From the NCBI GenBank assembly GCA_947044405.1, contig CAMRHE010000169.1, positions 1,364,501-1,428,500 of the forward strand: a DNA stretch of 64,000 nucleotides, written 5' to 3'. Below, in pieces: positions 37,133 through 48,560 of the stretch (its first letter is position 1; each line of letters opens with the position of its first letter). This DNA comes from Leptodactylus fallax. Taxonomy: Eukaryota; Chordata; Amphibia; Anura; Leptodactylidae. The translations under genes were made by a program, and so were the position numbers. The notes below the pieces were generated by a model, which did no database searches, was not told where the DNA came from, and saw nothing but the letters and a program-made list of their open reading frames with translations.

Positions 37133-37506
37133 TTAGGCTAAGGCCGCACGTAGCGAAGAGCAGCAAAAGAACGCCTAGATAAAAAACAAAGCATCGCATT
37201 TTTTTCGACTGCGATATCATTGCGTTTTTGCTGTTGTTGTTTTTCTCTGTGGACTTTCTGGCCATATTATACCTATGGGGAAAACGCCAGCGTTTCTGCA
37301 GGTATAATTGAATTGCTGCTATTTTCAAAAACATGGGCGTTTTTGAAAACGCAGCTTTTCCGCTGCTGATGTTTTTCTGCAATGTGTGAATGGGATTAGC
37401 CAGAATCTCATTCACTTTGCAGGTACTGTAAAATGCAGCATTTTTTGGTGTAGTGTTTCCGCAGTGGCAACAATGTTGCGTTTTCGTAATGTGGGGCTTA
37501 GCCTTA
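37133..37506. repeat. 'AGGCTAAGGCCCCA' family, full copy
   Basis: Starts TTAGGCTAAGGCCGCACGTA, ends ATGTGGGGCTTAGCCTTAAA: the clearest pair of inverted ends in this family. Internal GGTATAATTGAATTGCTGC and GATTAGCCAGAATCTCATTC are reversed relative to copy 1. Confidence 0.8.
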
Positions 37507-37509
37507 AAG

Positions 37510-38630
37510 CCAAATTCTGCTGAAAACCTAATTTAGGTGTAACTGCGGTAAACCCCAGTACACATCCCTTTAACGTTATCACAGTTGGAAGTCTTTCCTA
37601 AAGCATATGCAGATTTACTTGGCAGAGAGTAAGAGCAGATGGGTCACTGGTGTCCTACAGAGAATTTATTTCCTTGAGGAATAAAATCCTAGAGAGAGGT
37701 TTTTTTTGTTGGAATATATATATATATACAAGCATATTATGGCTCCATGCATTTAAAGTCTACCTGCTGTTACAGGTGACCTTTCAGAATCAGTTGTCAT
37801 TTGTGTATCTGAAGATTCGTAGTATGTCTGAGCATTATGACATGTATTCTGGATTTACCACCAGTTTTCCTCTCGGCAGGTTCCACCTCTAATTGTCAGT
37901 TGTTCCAGATCTCATCTCCAGAGTGGGCGAAGGCTACCTGCTAAGAGATCTCCCATACACAGTACACATAGATCCTATATAGATCTATAGAAGAGGAGAT
38001 CCTTGCCTCCTGTCTACACAAGTGGCAATAATACCTTACTTTCAGTACTTTTATCTAATGAAAGACTTGGGTCATAACTTGTATAGATGATACCAATCCA
38101 CTTTCTAGCAGGAGTTGAAAAAAGTAAACAATAATTTAAAAAAAAATGTGTTTTCACTAATCCTGATATTTCACTTAAACTTGATGTACGGCAACCTCTA
38201 GGCACTTGATGTATGGCCATCTTTCATTATAGGACCCAGGGGTGTCTTTTTTCTTTAAAACAGAAACCTGCTTTTAGGCTCATAAATAATTCTGCAAACC
38301 AACAATGAGCGCTTGTATGTCTTTGTTAACAAAGCAATTGTTTCTAAATGAAGAACATTTGTTCTGTGGGACAGAAGATTTATTGGACATGCCTAATACT
38401 CTTCATTATCAATCACTACTGTGCAGGATATAACAGTGAAGACAGGAGCATTTCATGTAGGGGCAATGAAAGTGTTAACTTATTATAAGTTTAAATTGAA
38501 AATTCATTGCATGCCGATAGCTTTGAGAATTAATATTTATTAACCAGAATCAACATGTCTTCCAAAATTAATATATTATAAACACTGTGTCAAAAACATA
38601 ATAAACAAACTAATAAAGTAATCCGCAATC
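37510..38630. other. Unassigned DNA
   Basis: No gene or repeat end seen. Confidence 0.5.
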
Positions 38631-38631
38631 T

Positions 38632-38746
38632 GTGTAGCAGAGAAAATAAGGGGAGGGGAGGGTCACCAAACATTTTACGTTTTATAATGTCAGAGATATA
38701 ACTGTATGAAGTGACCCTCCCCTACCCTCATTTTCTCTACCACACA
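38632..38746. repeat. Isolated hairpin with ~36-bp arms
   Basis: 38632-38666 pairs with 38711-38746 (AGGGGAGGGGAGGGTCAC against GTGACCCTCCCCTACCCT), loop about 44 nt. Too short for a typical MITE. Confidence 0.85.
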
Positions 38747-38749
38747 GCC

Positions 38750-39325
38750 CCGTACAGCCGTACCCAGTAACATTCAGTGAGAGGCAGGATCAGCTTTCAA
38801 TACAGCAACAAGAGAAAGAGTGAAAAAATGCAGGATTTCACAGAAAGGAGACAAACATAAGGTATATTACAAAATGTATTAATGACACAAATACTGCCAG
38901 AAAATCAAAAGTTGTTTAGTTACGCGTTAGCAATTTGTCATCAGGAAAGTGGAAAACTCTTTCCTGACTTTAGATTTGCCAATGAGAATATAGCTGTATT
39001 ATTTTTCAATTTCAATGTAGGATAAAATAGACTATTAGTGATGTCAGTATGTTCTCTAGGAAATACCCAAATCAACAAGTGTAACTATAGGGGTATAGAG
39101 GCTACAGTCGTACCTGGGCCCTAAAGGCTTACTGCCATATAATGAGATAACTGTTTGTGCAGTTTTTAGCCATTAACTGTGACATCACTATGCATATCAT
39201 ATGCCTCATCCCTGCACTATGTCATCACTTTCACTATTAACCAATATGTTTACTGACTATGTTTCATATAATTAAGACATGCCAGGATTTTTAGGAAAGT
39301 AAAAAAAAAAACTATAGTCTTAGCA
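38750..39325. other. Unassigned DNA
   Basis: Nothing recognised. Confidence 0.5.
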
Positions 39326-39326
39326 T

Positions 39327-39545
39327 AGCATGGTGGCTCAGTGGTTTGCAGTTGCAGCCCTGAGGTCCTGGGTTCGAATTCGACCAAGGGCAACATCTGC
39401 ATGGAATTTGTATGTTCTCCCTGTGTTTATGTGGGTTTCCTCCCAAATGCCAAAAATATACTGAGAGGTAAATTGGGTCCCCATTCCTGTAGGTGTTGGG
39501 GATGAGCGCCTTTATGGCAACCACAAACTCCCCCACTACACAATG
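39327..39545 (+). mobile_element. tRNA-derived SINE (V-SINE/HE1-like)
   Basis: Pol III A box TGGCTCAGTGG (39334-39344) and B box GGTTCGAATTC (39371-39381) at tRNA-like spacing. The body carries GTATGTTCTCCCTGTGTTTA and GTGGGTTTCCTCCCAAATGC, the conserved central domain of vertebrate V-SINE/HE1-type elements. It would depend on a LINE RT. The B box differs by one base from GGTTCGANTCC. Not a tRNA gene: no acceptor or anticodon stem. Confidence 0.85.
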
Positions 39546-39954
39546 TGCTCTGAGCGTCTATTCAAAAAGCACATTGCAAATGTTTGTCATTGTGGTGGTG
39601 TGCAAAGGCTAAATATTTCTGTACCCAATTGTATACACTGCCTTTATCTGTTCATTTCCAACAGATATATGCAGCGGCTCAGGTAAGCATTGGCTCTGTG
39701 TCCACAGGAAGTCTATGGCAGGGCAGAAAGTCATTGTCTCCCTAAACTGCTACTCACAGTTGTAAGCCACCAGTTTTAGGTCTGTGGCCTTCAAGACTTT
39801 AAGTGCACAGCAAGGTGATGAGATAATGTCACTGCACTGGGAAACACACAACTGAAGAAGCATACAGTGTCTTGATGATGAGTATAAGGAGTGGTGAGTT
39901 TTAGTTTTATTTTTAGTAGAACTCTATAAATGAGTTTAATAAGACTGCTTAATA

Positions 39955-40230
39955 TGAGGGCCATAAAGGGGGCACTTTTAATTTTTCGGGGCACTAAGAA
40001 AAGCACTGTGAGTATGTGGGGCCTTAAGGGGGATTAAAAGAAGCATTTTACTCTTTGTGGGGCAATAAGAAGAGCACTGTTACTATTAGTGGAACATTAT
40101 AGGGGACACTAAACTGTTTGGGGAACACAAAATGGAGTACCTGTACTGGAGCCTAAACCGTGTAATGTTGCTTTTTCCTGGGCAATAAGAGGAGCACTAT
40201 TACTGTTTGGAGAAAACTGGCTAAATTCTG
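39955..40230 (-). repeat. 31-bp minisatellite, fourth locus, decayed
   Basis: Units such as GGGGCACTAAGAAAAGCACT and GGGGCAATAAGAAGAGCACT with TTACTNTTTGTG endings, spaced about 30-40 bp. Orientation as at 34120; most diverged of the four. Confidence 0.65.
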
Positions 40231-40439
40231 CCACACTATGACCACCTGTTACCACAACAAAGTGTCAGCATAATACCACCACCCTGCTATTATATAAAAT
40301 CCACTGTACAAAGATCCATATAACCACCATAGAGAGACAATATAATTGTAAATACCAGTTCTGCATAGGCGCTCTGCATATATTACTGACTACAATACTA
40401 CTACATCCCGTTGCTCTGTAATCTCTCTCTCTCCATATT

Positions 40440-40960
40440 GTGAAAGGTATTGGGACACCTACAGGAGCTTTTATGACATCTTATAGACACTAATGTGGAG
40501 TAGGTCACTGGTTTACATTTAAACAGCTTCTACTCTTCTAGTAAGGCTTACTACAAGATTTTGAAGTGTGTATGTTGGAATTTTTGCCCATTTATCTAGA
40601 ACAATATTTGTGAGATCGGACAATGATGTTGGACCTGACCCACAAGCTCCATTCTAGTTTATCACAAAATTGTTTGATGGGTTAAGAACAAGGCTCTGTG
40701 CAACCAATCAAGTTCTTCAACACCAAACTCACACAACTTTGCTTTTGGTACCTGGTTATCCAAACTGTTGTACACTGTTAGTGTACAAAAATTTGTTTGT
40801 TGTTTTTGATTATTCAAGTGTCAGTAAACATACAATTTCATTGGTTATATTTCTTGAAGCTTATTCCCCAAATTGTTCCCACAAAGTTGTAACAGCACCT
40901 GGCAAACCTGGGCTGGTCCTGAAGGGGCCCACTCAGTTGCTGAATGCCGACTACCTCACA
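40440..40960 (-). pseudogene. Decayed Tc1/mariner transposase
   Basis: On the plus strand, TATTGGGACACCTACAGGAG, GAATTTTTGCCCATTTATCT and CAAGTTCTTCAACACCAAAC match a widespread Tc1/mariner family that I recall well. The minus-strand reading EFGVEELDW followed by a degraded SPDLNP-like stretch is the block before the catalytic Glu, then GQVQHH, INGQKFQHT. At least five stops. The rightmost part, past 40750, is uncertain. Confidence 0.65.
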
Positions 40961-40964
40961 TTGT

Positions 40965-41515
40965 CTCCCCACACTTTCACCCAACTAAACTAAACTTTCA
41001 GAAACAAAATAACAAAAGCAAGCTGTGCACAGCCAATATACAGTGCTAAGAGATTAGAACTATGGATGAAAATGAAGTGTAATAAAGTACATCCTCTACA
41101 GATCAATAGTTAATAAAAGTAATCTATTTACTCAACATTTCATGTACATTAAGAGAGAGATCTGTGTATGGTTGGAGCACTTAGTTTCTTAGTCTTTTGT
41201 TCTCACTCATTGAGTGCTTATAGGCAGTAGACGGAGTAGCCAAAATTAGAGGTAAAATCATAAAAAAAAAACTCCTAAATTGTAACACAATTAAATGTTT
41301 GCAATTTTTATTTACTGCTTACTGGATTGAAAATAGTTACATAATAAAACTCCATCTCTTCATATGCCAGAACTTACAGTTTTAAATACTCCTACCTGAA
41401 GTAAAACATGTCCCTGTAATAATGATCTACTGTAATAATCAGTAGATCTATATTAAAGCCCAGAGAGAGGTTTAAAACCTTGACTGCTATGTATCTTCAT
41501 TACCAAATACAAGTT
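40965..41515. other. Unassigned DNA
   Basis: Nothing recognised; short palindrome ATGATCTACTG..CAGTAGATC near 41422-41447. Confidence 0.5.
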
Positions 41516-41519
41516 CTGT

Positions 41520-41870
41520 TTGGGATCTGACAACTGTCCCCATACAAGGGACATTAACAGTTCAGCGATAGGTAGAGTTGGTCACATTTCCTGCATTTTT
41601 CAGCAAGATTATGCTTGGCAACATACAGCAAGGGTTTCCATGGAATGTCTTCTCCTCGATTGCCAGATTTATGGCCAATTAAGCATTTATGGAACCACCT
41701 GAATTGCCAGCTTTGGCAACCTACTAGTGTGCAGGATCTGCAGGCCTAACTTTTACATCCATGGGCAGATGTGCCACAGGATACCATACAGAACCTGTAT
41801 AAATCCCTACCCAACCATATCTCATCTTGTACCAGGCTACAGGTGGCCCAGCAGGGTACTTGATCTTCTT
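41520..41870 (+). pseudogene. Decayed Tc1-type transposase, Glu replaced by Lys
   Basis: HISCIFQQDYAWQHTARVSMECL holds the second catalytic Asp (41607-41609; usually FQQDNARPHTARVS). After a frameshift, LPDLWPIKHLWNHL corresponds to SPDLSPIEHLWDHL, with Lys (AAG, 41681-41683) where catalytic Glu belongs. QDTIQNLYKSLPNHISSC continues the C-terminus. No terminal repeats found. Confidence 0.75.
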
Positions 41871-41942
41871 TCAACTGCATAGTTTCCCCAATAAACCTAT
41901 CCTTTTGCTCTAATGTTCTAATCATTAACATGTATAATCATT

Positions 41943-42190
41943 AAAGGGGTTGTGCCATGAAGTAAAGCCTGCAGGACCTTTCTCCAGCTCCACATTAAAC
42001 CTGAGTGCAGCCAGGCTGAACGTGGGTGGGACTGGTGGTGGTTGACACACCCATTCACTTCAATGGGAGCGTCAGAAATAGCTGAAATACAGCACTCTGC
42101 ACTCTCTCAGGTGAATGTCCACTTGACATCAGCTGACAACCTCTCAGTCAATAGATAGTGGTAGGTAAACACCTTACAGTGCTGTTATAT
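41943..42190. repeat. 'TAAAGGGGTTGTGCCA' repeat fragment
   Basis: Starts with the MITE-like end TTAAAGGGGTTGTGCCATGA, includes CATTCACTTCAATGGGAGCG. Right end not defined. Confidence 0.45.
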
Positions 42191-42569
42191 ACACTATATA
42201 AGGTGCTGTAAGCTTGAACACAAGGTATTACAGTAATGGTGGAGATAGGGAAGGGTCTGTGATTCATCTCATTGCATCATACAGAACCCTTAGTTCTGAA
42301 CAGCTAACACATTTGCAAGCTATAGTTAGGAATAGGAGAATTTAGTCAGATTTATGTAGTTACAGGCAGATTAGTAATAGAAATCATAGATAGGAGTGAG
42401 GGAGCATATTTGTGCTGCTGTATACAAAATGTTTAAACATACTTTTTACTGAGAGTTAGTCCTGCTAGTGAAAAATCTTTTGTAAAAACCTTTTTTGGGC
42501 AACAATTTACAAACTGCTGTTCAAATATATTCCACTTGTGCTAATCTGAAACAAATCTGTTATTTAAGC

Positions 42570-43420
42570 GTTTTTTATGTGGTTCACCTAATATTCAGTC
42601 TAACTGATCTGAAAAAAAAACTGTTGTTAATTGTTTTTTTTTTCTGCTCTGAAAAAGTATTTGCTTCTTAAGGCTAAGGCCTCATGTAGCATTGTGTTTT
42701 TTCCCGCAATGCTTTTCACAGAAAACCTTCCATTTTACCTATAGGGAACCTCCAGTGTTTCTGTAAGTATAATTGACATGCTGCGATTTCCAAAACTGCA
42801 ATGGTTTTGGAAACTGCAGCGTGTCCGCTGTTCATATTTTTTCGCAAGGTGTGATGGGATTTGCTAGAATCCCATACACCTTGCTGTGACTGTAAAATGC
42901 CATGGTTTTTTCCACATCGTTTCTGCCACGGCCAAAACGCAGTGTTTACACCACATGGGGTCCCAGCCTAAGCGTTTTTTTTTTTTGTTGCTGCTCATAT
43001 ATACAGTATTGCAGCCTGCACTAATCTAAAAAAATCTCTGTTATTTAAGCATTTTTGTTGTTGTTCACCCAAGATACAGTCTAACAGCCTGCACTAATCT
43101 TAAAAAAATACTCTTGTTATTAAATGTTTTTTTTCCTGCTCTGCTCACCAATTACACAGTGTGATGGAGTATTAATATGAACAACTATTTGCTTCTTAAG
43201 TGTTTTTTTTGTTGCTGCTCATATATACAGTATTGCAGCCTGTGCTAATCTACAGAAATCTCCATTATTTAAATGTTTTTTTTTTGTTGTTGTTGTTCAC
43301 CCAATATACATTCTAACAGCCTGCGCTAATCTGAATTAAAAACCCTTGTTATTTAATGTTTTTATTTCTGCTCTGTTCACCCAATACACAGTGGGATGTA
43401 GTGTTAATCTGAAAGCTATT
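42570..43420. repeat. T-rich tandem repeats upstream of hAT ORF
   Basis: GTTGCTGCTCATATATACAG + TATTGCAGCCTG recurs at 42988 and 43211 (about 223 bp apart). Within each unit, GTTGTTCACCCAA...ACAGTCTAACAGCCTGC and TCTGTTATTTAA alternate at ~75-bp spacing. Interrupted by the MITE at 42668-42972. Confidence 0.75.
42668..42972. repeat. 'AGGCTAAGGCCCCA' family copy
   Basis: TTAAGGCTAAGGCCTCATGT to GGGGTCCCAGCCTAAG; same internal order as the 61071 copy. Inserted in the tandem repeats. Confidence 0.8.
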
Positions 43421-43427
43421 CCCCTCT

Positions 43428-43767
43428 TAGGCCAAGGCCCCACATAGCGAATTTGCAGCGTTTTGTCCGCGGCGGAAACACTTCAGCAAAAAATGTTGAA
43501 TATTGCGGTACCTGCAAAGTGGATCGGATTCTGGCTAATCCCATCCACACATTGCAGAAAAAAAATCTGCAGCGGAAATGCTGTGAGTTCAAAAACCGTT
43601 GTATATTTGTAAATCGCAGCATGTCAATTATACCTACAGAAATGCTGGCGGTTTCCAAATAGGTATAATAGAGACAGAAAGTCAGCAGAGGAAAACTCTG
43701 CAGATTTTCTGTGAAAAACACTGCCAAAAAAAACGTGATGTGTTGCTCAATACATGGGGCCTTAACC
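43428..43767. repeat. 'AGGCTAAGGCCCCA' family copy
   Basis: TAGGCCAAGGCCCCACATAG to CATGGGGCCTTAACC, with GATCGGATTCTGGCTAATCC and CAGCATGTCAATTATACCTA. Abuts the next MITE almost base to base. Confidence 0.8.
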
Positions 43768-43771
43768 TTAA

Positions 43772-44241
43772 AGAGGATCTTTCATGTCCTCATGTATATA
43801 CGGTTTTACATACCGCTAGAAAGCCAACAGTGCGCTCAATTCCAGTTATGTGCCCCGGGGCTGGAACTGTCGGTGGGTTTAGTTTCACCATCCACCGTCA
43901 GAAGGGCGTTCCTGACAGTCTAGCTGGGCTATGAGGAATGCCCCCCAACTGTACTCGTCCATAGACTTGTACTGGGGGCGTTCCTCACAGCTCAGTGTCA
44001 TCGCTGGGCTATAAGGAACGCCCTCCCTGACTGTACTCGTCCATAGCCCTGTACTGTCCTCACAGCCCAGCTAGACTATCAGGAATGCCCTTCTGACAGT
44101 GGGCTGAGATCGGTAACGGCATCGATATCTCCAGCCCTGGGGCACATAACGGGAAAGCTGACAGTGCACTGAATTCAGTGCACTCTCGGCTTTCTAGCAG
44201 TACATAAAACCGCATGTGCCTGAGGACATGAAAAATCCTCT
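43772..44241. mobile_element. TTAA-flanked palindromic MITE, 470 bp
   Basis: TTAA at 43768-43771 and 44242-44245. Ends AGAGGATCTTTCATGTCCTC and AGAGGATTTTTCATGTCCTC (inward) are nearly identical. Complementarity continues far in (CTAGAAAGCC; GTGCCCCGGGGCTGG / CCAGCCCTGGGGCAC). The centre holds repeated GGCGTTCCT and ACTGTACTCGTCCATAG words. Non-coding. Confidence 0.88.
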
Positions 44242-44586
44242 TTAAGTAATTTTTGTTGCTTCAAAGGAAATGCTATCTATTCAAGGTTTTTTTTTCTCTC
44301 AATCAATAAACAGTGTAAATACAGGCTTCTAATCTTAAAAAAAATCTCTATTTGTTAAGGGGTATTTTGTTTACTCAATATACATACTACCGCGATTTTA
44401 ACAGCAAAACAATTATAAGCTGACTGACACAGTTATTGTCTAATAATACTCACTGACTAGGTAACTCTTTTAGTGCTTTGCTATTTTTCTTGAAATAGGT
44501 TTTTGTGGAAAAAAAAAAAAACATAAAAAAAAAATACAGTGTCAGAATTCTTGCTGATCACTATTATAATTAAGCAGTGTGCAGTA

Positions 44587-45857
44587 AAATGACTGGAAAA
44601 AAATGGATGGGGACAGGTAAAAGTACTAACAATAAGAATGTTGATGGAGACAGCAACACTACTTCTGGTCTTGACAGCCCCACCAGTAGCTGCACGGTTA
44701 TCATACTCCCTGAGAATAAAGACATTTTTGAAAGCACTGAACAACAAATGTTGAGTCAGCGTTCTGTGTGTTCCTCCTCAACATGTAACTTATCATGCTG
44801 TCTTTCTGTACTATCAGCCATGCCTTCTTAACTGACACAGATCCCATTCTCTAGTAGTCATGTGGCATCTGCGAAAGATATTTCTCATAGCGCAAGACTT
44901 CATCTTCTTCCTGTTTTTGATGAGTTGAATGAGAACTGCCAGTGTTTTTTGAATGTAGAGGAGGTAGAGGTGGAAGACATGATTGTTGGTGGAGATAGTA
45001 GTGGCAGGGGGTGTGCTACTGGTAGTCATGCTGGTAGGGGTACTACAGGGAAATCTGAGAGGAATCATGAGGTATCCCATTGCCATGATGTACAGCCCCA
45101 ACATCCAAAAGACCTTTGTGGGGTAGATCTAAGACAAGCATGGGTGGTGGTGGGACTGGCAGACATGTTTCTACTGCTGCTGCAGCTACGTGCAGTTATC
45201 TCCCGTATGGGAATTTTTTTTGTACATTACTAAATGACAAATCAATAGCAAGGTACAAGATCTGCAATCAGATAATTAGCCATGGACATACAGGCACATG
45301 TGTAGGAACTAGGTCTATCCTTACTCACATGAAATGGTGTCACCAACTCATTTTGCAAAATGGAATTGGCAGTGGCACCAAGTGAGCAAGATCCTTGTAT
45401 TCCTTCTTCCCATGATCATCTATGTAGGCAGGCTACATATACACTAAGCACATGGTTATCACCATTATCATTCATTATCATCTCCATCTGCTTCTCCTCC
45501 TCCATGCCAATGTCAGTTACCATCCATAAAAGGAATGTTTATCCAGTAAACAGAAATATGCACCCAGTCGTTTGGCTGGTCTGCAACTTTAACTCCCACC
45601 TGGCCAAGTTACTGGCTGTGCAGTCGCTGCCGCGCCACTTACTGGAATCCACTCTGTTTCTCCAACTGATTGCAGCGCACAGTCTTGATGGAGAATACTT
45701 AGCTGTTATTCTTTCTCAAGGAAAATTGTCCCTGTTTGATATCGCCATGTGTTCCTCTCCTTGTAAATATCCATGTGGGGAAAGGTGCACGCCACCGCCA
45801 ATACGTGGAACAGTAATTATAGGCAGGGGAAAATACATAGTTGTCATGGCCCACTGA
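44587..45857 (+). pseudogene. hAT transposase remnant with BED zinc finger
   Basis: A hAT-type transposase remnant, spread over several frames. The N-terminus is Ser/Thr-rich. At 45200-45346 TLLNDKSIARYKICNQIIS followed by a His-bearing THMKWCHQ is a BED-type zinc finger (DNA binding); the first Cys of the usual CxxC is Tyr (45254-45256) while the second (45263-45265) remains. Downstream, in another frame, LAKLLAVQSLPRHLLES (~45602-45652) and GKYIVVMAH near 45829-45855 resemble conserved blocks of ZBED-like hAT transposases. The catalytic C-terminal part is not recognisable. Broken by at least two frame changes and stops. Confidence 0.6.
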
Positions 45858-46439
45858 GTCAATGTTTTGAGCGTCAGAGACCACAGTCTAGAAATGCAGC
45901 AAGGCCCGGTGCTTTCAAGTACTGACATCACCACATGGATGTAGGGCAGGCACAGTTTTAACACCACGTGGGACCCATCAGCCTCCTCCAATTCTTCCAC
46001 ACTGGACCATTTGCCACCCTAACTGCTTACACTCCCCTACTTCATTTCATGGTTGTAAGATGAAGTGCACTTTGAGTGGCACTGTTGCATATGCTGTAGC
46101 GTCAGTTTGAGCAGCAGTATATGATTACTACATGCAGGAGACCACAGACAGAATCGGCTAGACAACTGTGAGAGGAAGAACACTCACTTTTTTATAATTT
46201 TGTAAAATGGCAGACACACTAATAGTGTTCCCCAATTTTTTTTCAAATTGTGTAAATTGTTGATGTGGAATGTGCTCCCATACATGGATTAGGCAGTATA
46301 ATCTACTTTCATTTCTACCGGCTAAGTGCTGTTCTCAGGGTCATATAATGTGTTCCATTTCAGAATATATTCTTGCTATTTGGCTGACAGGCCAGGCAAG
46401 TTGAAAGTGTGTCACAATTTTTCTTGTAATTGTCACTCA

Positions 46440-46750
46440 TTGGTGCTGCATATGCTCCCATAAAGGGACAATTTTTGATGGCTTTTTTTATAAAGTCAAT
46501 TCTTTATCACTTCACTTGAGTTCTACAAATTTTTCTTCAAATTCTATAGTTGGCATTGCCACTTGCCACTGCTACTCTGTTTTCATAATAAAAAATAAAA
46601 CAACCCCACAGTTTCTTCTACCAATACCAACATAATGTTTGAGTGGAATTCTGCCCCCATAAAGGGATAATTTTTGTTGTGTTTTCTTTTTTTAAATGAC
46701 AGTTCTTCATCACTTTTCAACTAGGCTCACAGCCACAATTTTTTCTCCCA
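46440..46750. repeat. Diverged ~195-bp direct repeat
   Basis: CTCCCATAAAGGGACAATTTTTGA...TTCTTTATCACTTC near 46450-46515 and CCCCCATAAAGGGATAATTT...GTTCTTCATCACTTT near 46650-46718 (shown by their key words). Probably 3' non-coding part of the hAT element. Confidence 0.6.
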
Positions 46751-46949
46751 AATAACAAGCCTGTAGCTAAAATTGGCTAATTTTTTTATATAAAACCATG
46801 TAATTTTTTTGTAAGTGCTATTTTTGCAATATTTTTGTCAAAAAAAAAAAAAAAACGGGCAAGCACCTTTTCCCCCAAAAAGGGGAATATTTAGAGTCTT
46901 AAATGTTAAAATGAGTAAAAGTGAGTGGCAGAGCAGTGTATGGTTAAAC

Positions 46950-47195
46950 TCAGAGTTTGTATCCACTGCTCACTATCCTTTTTCCATAGACATACATGTC
47001 ACTTTCACTTAACTTAAACTGTCTTTGCCTTAGAAAGCTAGAAATTGGATAGATAGGTTTCTATTAGCCCTGACAGTTTTAATTCAAAGTGTGGTTCGTA
47101 CCGAACTTGTTCAACCTAAAACAAATATGGGACCCGATCCACCTGAAGCTGGAACAAAACGAATCTTGAGAGGTTTTCCCATTTCTAGTAACTTG
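46950..47195. repeat. Right-end segment of the hAT family
   Basis: TTGTATCCACTGCT, CATAGACATACATGTCACTT, GTGTGGTTCGTACCGAAC, ATCTTGAGAGGTTTTCCCAT; collinear with 27735-27995. Confidence 0.65.
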
Positions 47196-47199
47196 CTTA

Positions 47200-47785
47200 T
47201 CAGTGGGGTCCCAAATTAATAAAGTGGCTGGTAACATATGTAGAGTTGCTTCATTCATTTTTACCATATGCCAGAGATAGCCAAGTGCTGTACTTGGCTG
47301 TCTCCAGCAGTCCCAAAATAAAGTAGCAGCAGTGCTCATGCTCAACCTGCCACTCCTTTCAGATGGGGAAATAGGACCACCCCTTCTTGTGACTGAATCC
47401 CAGACAATTGGCAAGTTACCCCATTTTCAATGAATAAAGGGCAATGTTCAAGTTCTGTCCTAACTGGAACATACACATGGTTGCTGTATTAAGGCTGCAT
47501 TGCACTTCACTGATTTACCAATAGTGTAGTTAAAAATATAAAAAAAATATGACCCAGATTGCGGTGGTGACATGTATCATTGTCCTGCAGTATTCATAGA
47601 TAAATAGTTTTAATCTATATTCACCAACTCAATGTAACTCTGCAGCTCTGATTCTGCCTCAGTCTGCTAATGTGTAGCTGTTCACTTGACGATGAAGACT
47701 CACATTCAGTAAGCGAAAAGCAAGAAGGAAACTTGGGCTGAACAGGGGTAATAAATAATGACAACAGATGTTTGTAAACCTCGTG
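47200..47785. other. Unassigned DNA
   Basis: Nothing recognised with confidence. Confidence 0.45.
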
Positions 47786-47789
47786 GTCC

Positions 47790-48560
47790 CATGTTCAATG
47801 TTTTCATGTGTTGTCTTGTCTTGATGTGCTGTCAGCCTCCCTTCACCTGGGACTAGTGATATCTTATCAAAGCCTAAACAGCTCCCCTTCACAACAGGCA
47901 GATAATAGTGCCTTTCAATTTATCATAGTGAAAGCCGGGGAGAAGCATGGGAACCATTGGTCAGGTGACAGCATGATAGACAGCTTGACAGCACTTAAAG
48001 CATCATGGGAAATGGCTGTCAGCTGATTTCAAGAGCAACCAGGGAGATAACCTTCAGCGTGACAGGAAAAACAAAAATCCGAATATTTGTGTAGAGGTTT
48101 ATAGCTTATTCAAAGCTCTCACAAATGACTCTGTGCCCATTTGAGGGTGTCCTGGAATAAATAATTAGGATATCAATGGGCCAGCAATTTTGTAATGTTT
48201 TCTAATCCTTGCTAACATATAAAAATGTCAGCTCAGTATAAATTTTATTTTAGTGTTTTTTGTCCTTTAATCCTGCGGTGAATTGGATTTTTTTCTCCAT
48301 CTGTGATATATTGCTGCCCTGCATTGGTTTTCATTATTAGTAACAGGAATATAAACACCAAATCAGAACAATGTAATCCTTTCTCTAAGACTTTGCTTCA
48401 AGTCTGCACTGGTTTGTTCATACCTTCTTAGTAGGAATAAGACATACACAGCAGTCACAATTCAGACGAAGTGAGGGCAGAAATCATGGTAACATGCGGT
48501 TTGCATTTAGATTGGAGCAGTTGTCAGTCGGATTGTTGATGACCACTTGGATTTTTACAA
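47790..48560. promoter_or_regulatory. Candidate conserved non-coding stretch (weak)
   Basis: Repeat-free by eye, non-coding, with AATAAATAATTAGGATATCA, GTCAGGTGACAGCATGATAG, CGGTTTGCATTTAGATTG (POU-like octamer core) and AATCAGAACAATG (Sox-like). Bounded by transposon-rich DNA on both sides. Confidence 0.25.

Larger units (their letters stand above)
42500..47195 (+). mobile_element. Remains of a large hAT element
   Basis: Inferred from order: T-rich tandem repeats (42570-43420, resuming 44245-44410), a hAT-like transposase remnant with BED finger (44587-45857), repeated 3' non-coding units (CCCATAAAGGGATAATTTTT near 46656 and 46458), and an end-like ATCTTGAGAGGTTTTCCCAT followed by TTCTAGT at 47190 that matches 27735-27995. 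MITEs are inserted at 42668, 43428 and 43772. The 5' terminus and a target duplication were not found. Confidence 0.4.

Noticed and set aside
39327..39400. tRNA-like A and B boxes
   Set aside because: No cloverleaf acceptor or anticodon arms; downstream sequence is a SINE body.
40670..40993. 107-codon plus reading
   Set aside because: Opposite strand of a decayed Tc1/mariner transposase region; no domain on the plus strand.
45716..46000. 94-codon minus reading
   Set aside because: Antisense to and beyond the hAT remnant; no domain.
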